Source: Candidatus Saccharimonadota bacterium
GTDB lineage: Bacteria > Patescibacteriota > Saccharimonadia > QS-5-54-17
DNA: 7,434 nucleotides
NCBI GenBank assembly: GCA_007131065.1
Contig: SLRF01000037.1
Coordinates: 1-7,434 of the forward strand
Direction: 5' to 3'
Of this stretch, positions 4,861 to 7,434 are shown in pieces. A program made the translations under genes and the position numbers. How positions within the stretch are numbered: position 1 is the stretch's first letter; each line of letters begins with the position of its first letter. Under the pieces are notes generated by a model. The model had not been told where the DNA came from. It saw nothing but the letters and a program-made list of their open reading frames with translations, and did no database searches.

Positions 4861-6503
4861 TCTTTGCGGGCGCTTTTGCGCGATTTCTTTTTCTTGGGTC
4901 TATCCGGCAGTAAACAATAGAATGTTGAACCCTTGTTCAATTTACTTTCGAACCATACCTCTCCACCCATGCGCTCTAATAGTCGCTTAGTGATGTATAG
5001 ACCCAAACCAGTCCCGCCGCTTTGCCTTGTACGATAGTCTTCTGAGCGATAAAACTTTTCAAACACATGTTTTTGGTCGGTAGCCGATATGCCTATGCCA
5101 CTATCTTCTACCGCAAATACTACACCCTTACCTTCATCATCCCTGTAGGCTTTAAGTAAGATGTAACCTTTCTCGGTGTATTTTATAGAGTTAGTAATGT
5201 AATTTTGCATAATCTCACGTAGTGCATCATAGCTGGTGTGAATGGCTCCTAAATCATCAGCAACTTTTGTCTTGAGCTTCAGTCCCTTTTCTTTGACCTG
5301 GGTCTCATAGTCTAAAATCATTTTTTCGATAAATTCTTTCGGGTCGACCTCAGATATATCTACTTCTAGGTGCCCCTTCTCAGCCTGCGCTAGAACGTGC
5401 AGGTCACTCACTAAGCTGCTGAGAAACACCACGTTCTCGTGCGCTTGTTCTAGTAGCTTTCTACCCTCTTCGCTTAATTCTTCTGAGAATTTCGGTAGCA
5501 TCGCTGTAGATATGTTGGCTTCGGCTATAGCTATCGGGGTTCTAAGTTCATGCGATGCCACCGATATAAATTCGTCTTTTTGCTCATCTAGTGTTTTTTG
5601 CTTGGTTATATCTCGCAGAACCATTATATAACCAGCTTCATTACGAGTTGATCCAGGAGTTAAGACCGGAGATACACTAATACTTAGATCTACGTTGGAG
5701 CCGTCTGCCGCCTCAAAGCCAATATCTTCGCGAACCATGGTGCCACTTCTTTTCGAAGCTTCGGTTACTACATTAAATGTACTGCCATCACTCTTTTTGA
5801 ATTCAGCTAAGCTCTGGATAGATTCGTCATGTAGCGATTTGTTGGTATCGAACAGTTCCAGTGCAGCCCCGTTGTATAGAAGTATAGTGCCTTTCTGATC
5901 CGTAGCTATTACAGCATCGGCCATGCTGTTAATTAAACTTAGCAAGCGAGTACGTTCAAAATATAGACTCTCATTGGCCTCATCTTGCGTATCTGCATGT
6001 TTCCTCTGGTGTTTTACAATTCTTTCGAACAGTAACGCCAATATGGCCAAGCTCAGTGCATAGAGTCCCGCTTCGTATACTACGTACCTGGTGTAGATCT
6101 CCAGTTGGTGCCAAAGTGCTAGCGATATGGTGGCGTAGCTGGCGAGTAAACTGTAGATTACACCCCTTATTCCGTACCAGATAGCAGCTGTAAAGAGTAA
6201 TAGAACTAAAAGTTGAAAGTATGGACCGAAAATATCGGTAAATACCACTAGTAAAGTAGCTGCTATCGAGTGGTGCAGTACGAGTAGAAGCTTGCGTACA
6301 CGTGGTGTTGTGTAGTCACCAACTGGGAAAAATAGCGACGGGGTGATAGCCAAGATCGGCAGTAGATAGAACCAGCCACCCATAAAATCAGATATGGTAT
6401 TCGTAATCGAGTAATCTACAAATATAGCCACAGCGATTATCAGCTGAATGACATGGACTGAACGATCCTGTCTAAATTTCGTGAAACTATCTCTACTAAG
6501 CAT
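4857..6503 (-). CDS. Membrane-bound PAS-domain sensor histidine kinase
   Basis: This is a 548-residue two-component sensor kinase. About six membrane spans lie within residues 16-163 (near 16-37, 43-59, 72-93, 95-112, 113-130 and 143-163), with only short loops, so a stimulus within the membrane or its state is more likely than a large extracellular ligand domain. A PAS domain follows (about 188-300, SMADAVIATDQKGTILLYN near its start). The HisKA box is FISVASHELRTP, with His318 as the phosphoacceptor. The HATPase_c domain has the N box around Asn434/Asn438, G1 DSGIGIS (467-473), F box FEKF (481-484) and G2 GGTGLGL (496-502). All catalytic motifs are intact. A lysine/arginine-rich tail ends the protein. 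No response regulator is present in the window, so the partner is unknown. There is no Shine-Dalgarno before ATG 6503; see the promoter entry. It lies 30 bp after the mgtE-like gene. Confidence 0.95.
   Translation of the reverse strand: MLSRDSFTKFRQDRSVHVIQLIIAVAIFVDYSITNTISDFMGGWFYLLPILAITPSLFFPVGDYTTPRVRKLLLVLHHSIAATLLVVFTDIFGPYFQLLVLLLFTAAIWYGIRGVIYSLLASYATISLALWHQLEIYTRYVVYEAGLYALSLAILALLFERIVKHQRKHADTQDEANESLYFERTRLLSLINSMADAVIATDQKGTILLYNGAALELFDTNKSLHDESIQSLAEFKKSDGSTFNVVTEASKRSGTMVREDIGFEAADGSNVDLSISVSPVLTPGSTRNEAGYIMVLRDITKQKTLDEQKDEFISVASHELRTPIAIAEANISTAMLPKFSEELSEEGRKLLEQAHENVVFLSSLVSDLHVLAQAEKGHLEVDISEVDPKEFIEKMILDYETQVKEKGLKLKTKVADDLGAIHTSYDALREIMQNYITNSIKYTEKGYILLKAYRDDEGKGVVFAVEDSGIGISATDQKHVFEKFYRSEDYRTRQSGGTGLGLYITKRLLERMGGEVWFESKLNKGSTFYCLLPDRPKKKKSRKSARKD
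4870..4895 (+). terminator. Possible rho-independent terminator of the glycosyltransferase gene, inside the kinase coding end
   Basis: GCGC-TTTT-GCGC (4870-4881) is followed by GATTTCTTTTTCTT, a T-rich tract. It begins ten bases after the glycosyltransferase stop and lies within the last codons of the convergent kinase gene. The stem is short but all G-C. On the opposite strand the hairpin is followed by mixed sequence, so it would act only on the plus-strand transcript. Confidence 0.45.
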
Positions 6504-6510
6504 TAGCAGT

Positions 6511-6519
6511 ATTGTAGCA
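6511..6519 (-). promoter_or_regulatory. Extended -10 promoter giving a leaderless kinase mRNA
   Basis: The minus strand reads TGC then TACAAT (6516-6511), an extended -10 (TGn plus five of six consensus bases). The expected start, seven bases after the last T of the box, is the A at 6504, one base before ATG 6503. No good -35 is seen at 17 bp, as is common for extended -10 promoters. Together with the missing Shine-Dalgarno, this suggests translation from a leaderless message. The kinase could then be expressed separately from the upstream transporter. Confidence 0.6.
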
Positions 6520-6533
6520 AATTTTTACTACTT

Positions 6534-7434
6534 TTAGATGCCGATTCGGGATAGCACGAATTCTGCTACTAAGAAATATATGATTATACTGCTGACGTCT
6601 AGGATGATAGTTCCAAGAGGTCCACTGGAGACTGCCGGGTCGCGACCTAATCGTATGAATAGCCACGGCATGATTACTGCCACAATGCTGGCAAAAACTA
6701 TACTTGCCATGGTCGCACCGAGCAGTATCATGCCCAGTAGGGGATCTTGGAACCATAAATAAGCGGTTAGTGACAAGGCTATGCTTATGATTAGACCGAT
6801 GACCAATGATATACCCAGCTCGCGCACGATAGTCTTTGAGAGCTGTTGCGACAATCCGAAGGCATATGCACGTACATACAATGTCTGTACTTGATTGCCT
6901 ACGGCGTCGGCTAAATAAACTATCGTGGGTATGAATGCTGCCAGTAATAAACGCTCGGCTAATGCACCTTCAAAATACTGCACTACACCTGCGGCGAGTA
7001 AGCCACCTACAGTACCGTAGAGTAGCCAAGGAATCCTTCCCTTTACCTGCTGTAAAGAGCTTGTATTAGAGCTAAGACCTTCCTGGACAACGCCGGCTTC
7101 TTTCAGTAAATCCTCTACGTGCTCATCGTTGAGTATGCTCAGTATTTTGTGTGCTGGTACTACACCGTATATCTTATCTCCATCGAGTACAGGTACTGAT
7201 TTAAGTTCATGTTGTAGTGCTAATAGCGCTACATGCTCTTGATCGGTATCTAAAGATACCGACACTACCTCGTCGTTCATGAATGAATCTATAGATTCAT
7301 CGCTTTTTTGCACAAATAACTGCCTTAAGGATACAATGCCCACCAATACGCCCCTATTGTCCTCAACGTATATATAATCTAACGGCTCAAAAGCTCGGTT
7401 GCTTTTATTCAGTATTTCGCGAATCATGCCGACC
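6534..7434 (-). CDS. mgtE: MgtE-family magnesium transporter, 5' end cut by window edge
   Basis: This is the C-terminal 299 codons of an MgtE-type Mg2+ channel/transporter. The frame stays open past the ATG at 7427 to the right edge, and the codons before it give V-G, so Val-Gly-Met-Ile-Arg fits the TVGEAIR-like start of the first CBS domain. The true start and the MgtE_N domain are outside the window. Numbering from that Met: the rest of CBS1 is about 1-45 (YIYVEDNRGVLVGIVSLRQL, 18-37), CBS2 is about 47-105, then a connecting helix, then the five-span membrane domain at about 131-295. GRDPAVSSGPLGTIILD (261-277) carries the conserved Asp and the DPA-SGP motif of the pore. The usual GGNAGxQ motif reads ADAVGNQ (173-179), so this belongs to a divergent branch. 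CBS domains in this family sense intracellular Mg2+ and gate the pore. Confidence 0.93.
   Translation of the reverse strand, partial: VGMIREILNKSNRAFEPLDYIYVEDNRGVLVGIVSLRQLFVQKSDESIDSFMNDEVVSVSLDTDQEHVALLALQHELKSVPVLDGDKIYGVVPAHKILSILNDEHVEDLLKEAGVVQEGLSSNTSSLQQVKGRIPWLLYGTVGGLLAAGVVQYFEGALAERLLLAAFIPTIVYLADAVGNQVQTLYVRAYAFGLSQQLSKTIVRELGISLVIGLIISIALSLTAYLWFQDPLLGMILLGATMASIVFASIVAVIMPWLFIRLGRDPAVSSGPLGTIILDVSSIIIYFLVAEFVLSRIGI

Noticed and set aside
6496..6762. Open frames on both strands overlapping the end of the MgtE-like gene
   Set aside because: They are alternative readings of the conserved membrane domain and have no motifs of their own.

Overview
The window holds eight protein-coding genes and no RNA genes, insertion sequences or CRISPR. 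It looks like a small-genome bacterium of moderate GC, with tightly packed genes and Shine-Dalgarno sites on most of them. A tentative guess is the Candidate Phyla Radiation (Patescibacteria), perhaps Saccharibacteria-like. The basis is the divergent L11, the L1 with an unusual N-terminal extension, and the break in the normal ribosomal operon; no 16S rRNA is present to confirm it. All seven visible stop codons are TAA or TAG.

Left part, minus strand (3680 down to 1446): secE-nusG-rplK-rplA, the classic secretion / transcription-elongation / L11-L1 operon. It is read from a near-consensus promoter at 3731-3759 (TTGACA, 17 bp, TATTAT). rplJ and rplL do not follow rplA. Instead, after a 94-bp gap, comes a minus-strand gene that runs off the left edge (1351 to 2). 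It joins an HD-type metal-dependent phosphohydrolase-like domain to a RfaE2/glycerol-3-phosphate cytidylyltransferase-like nucleotidyltransferase domain. This fusion is the least familiar object in the window.

Middle, plus strand (about 3808-4860): a membrane-anchored family 2 glycosyltransferase of the HpnB/CrtQ type, divergent from secE. Its usual DAD and ED motifs are altered.

Right part, minus strand: a partial MgtE-type magnesium transporter enters from the right edge (7434 to 6534). It is followed after 30 bp by a membrane-bound PAS sensor histidine kinase (6503 to 4857) that has its own extended -10 promoter placed so that the mRNA would be leaderless. The kinase gene converges on the glycosyltransferase gene and their stop codons overlap inside TTAATTAA. 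A hairpin plus T-rich tract just inside the kinase gene could terminate the glycosyltransferase transcript.

The main points for follow-up are the HD-nucleotidyltransferase fusion, the SAP/Rho-N-like extension on L1, the paired hairpins ahead of the rplA ribosome binding site, the altered glycosyltransferase motifs and the leaderless kinase promoter. No clear multi-gene novel system is visible.
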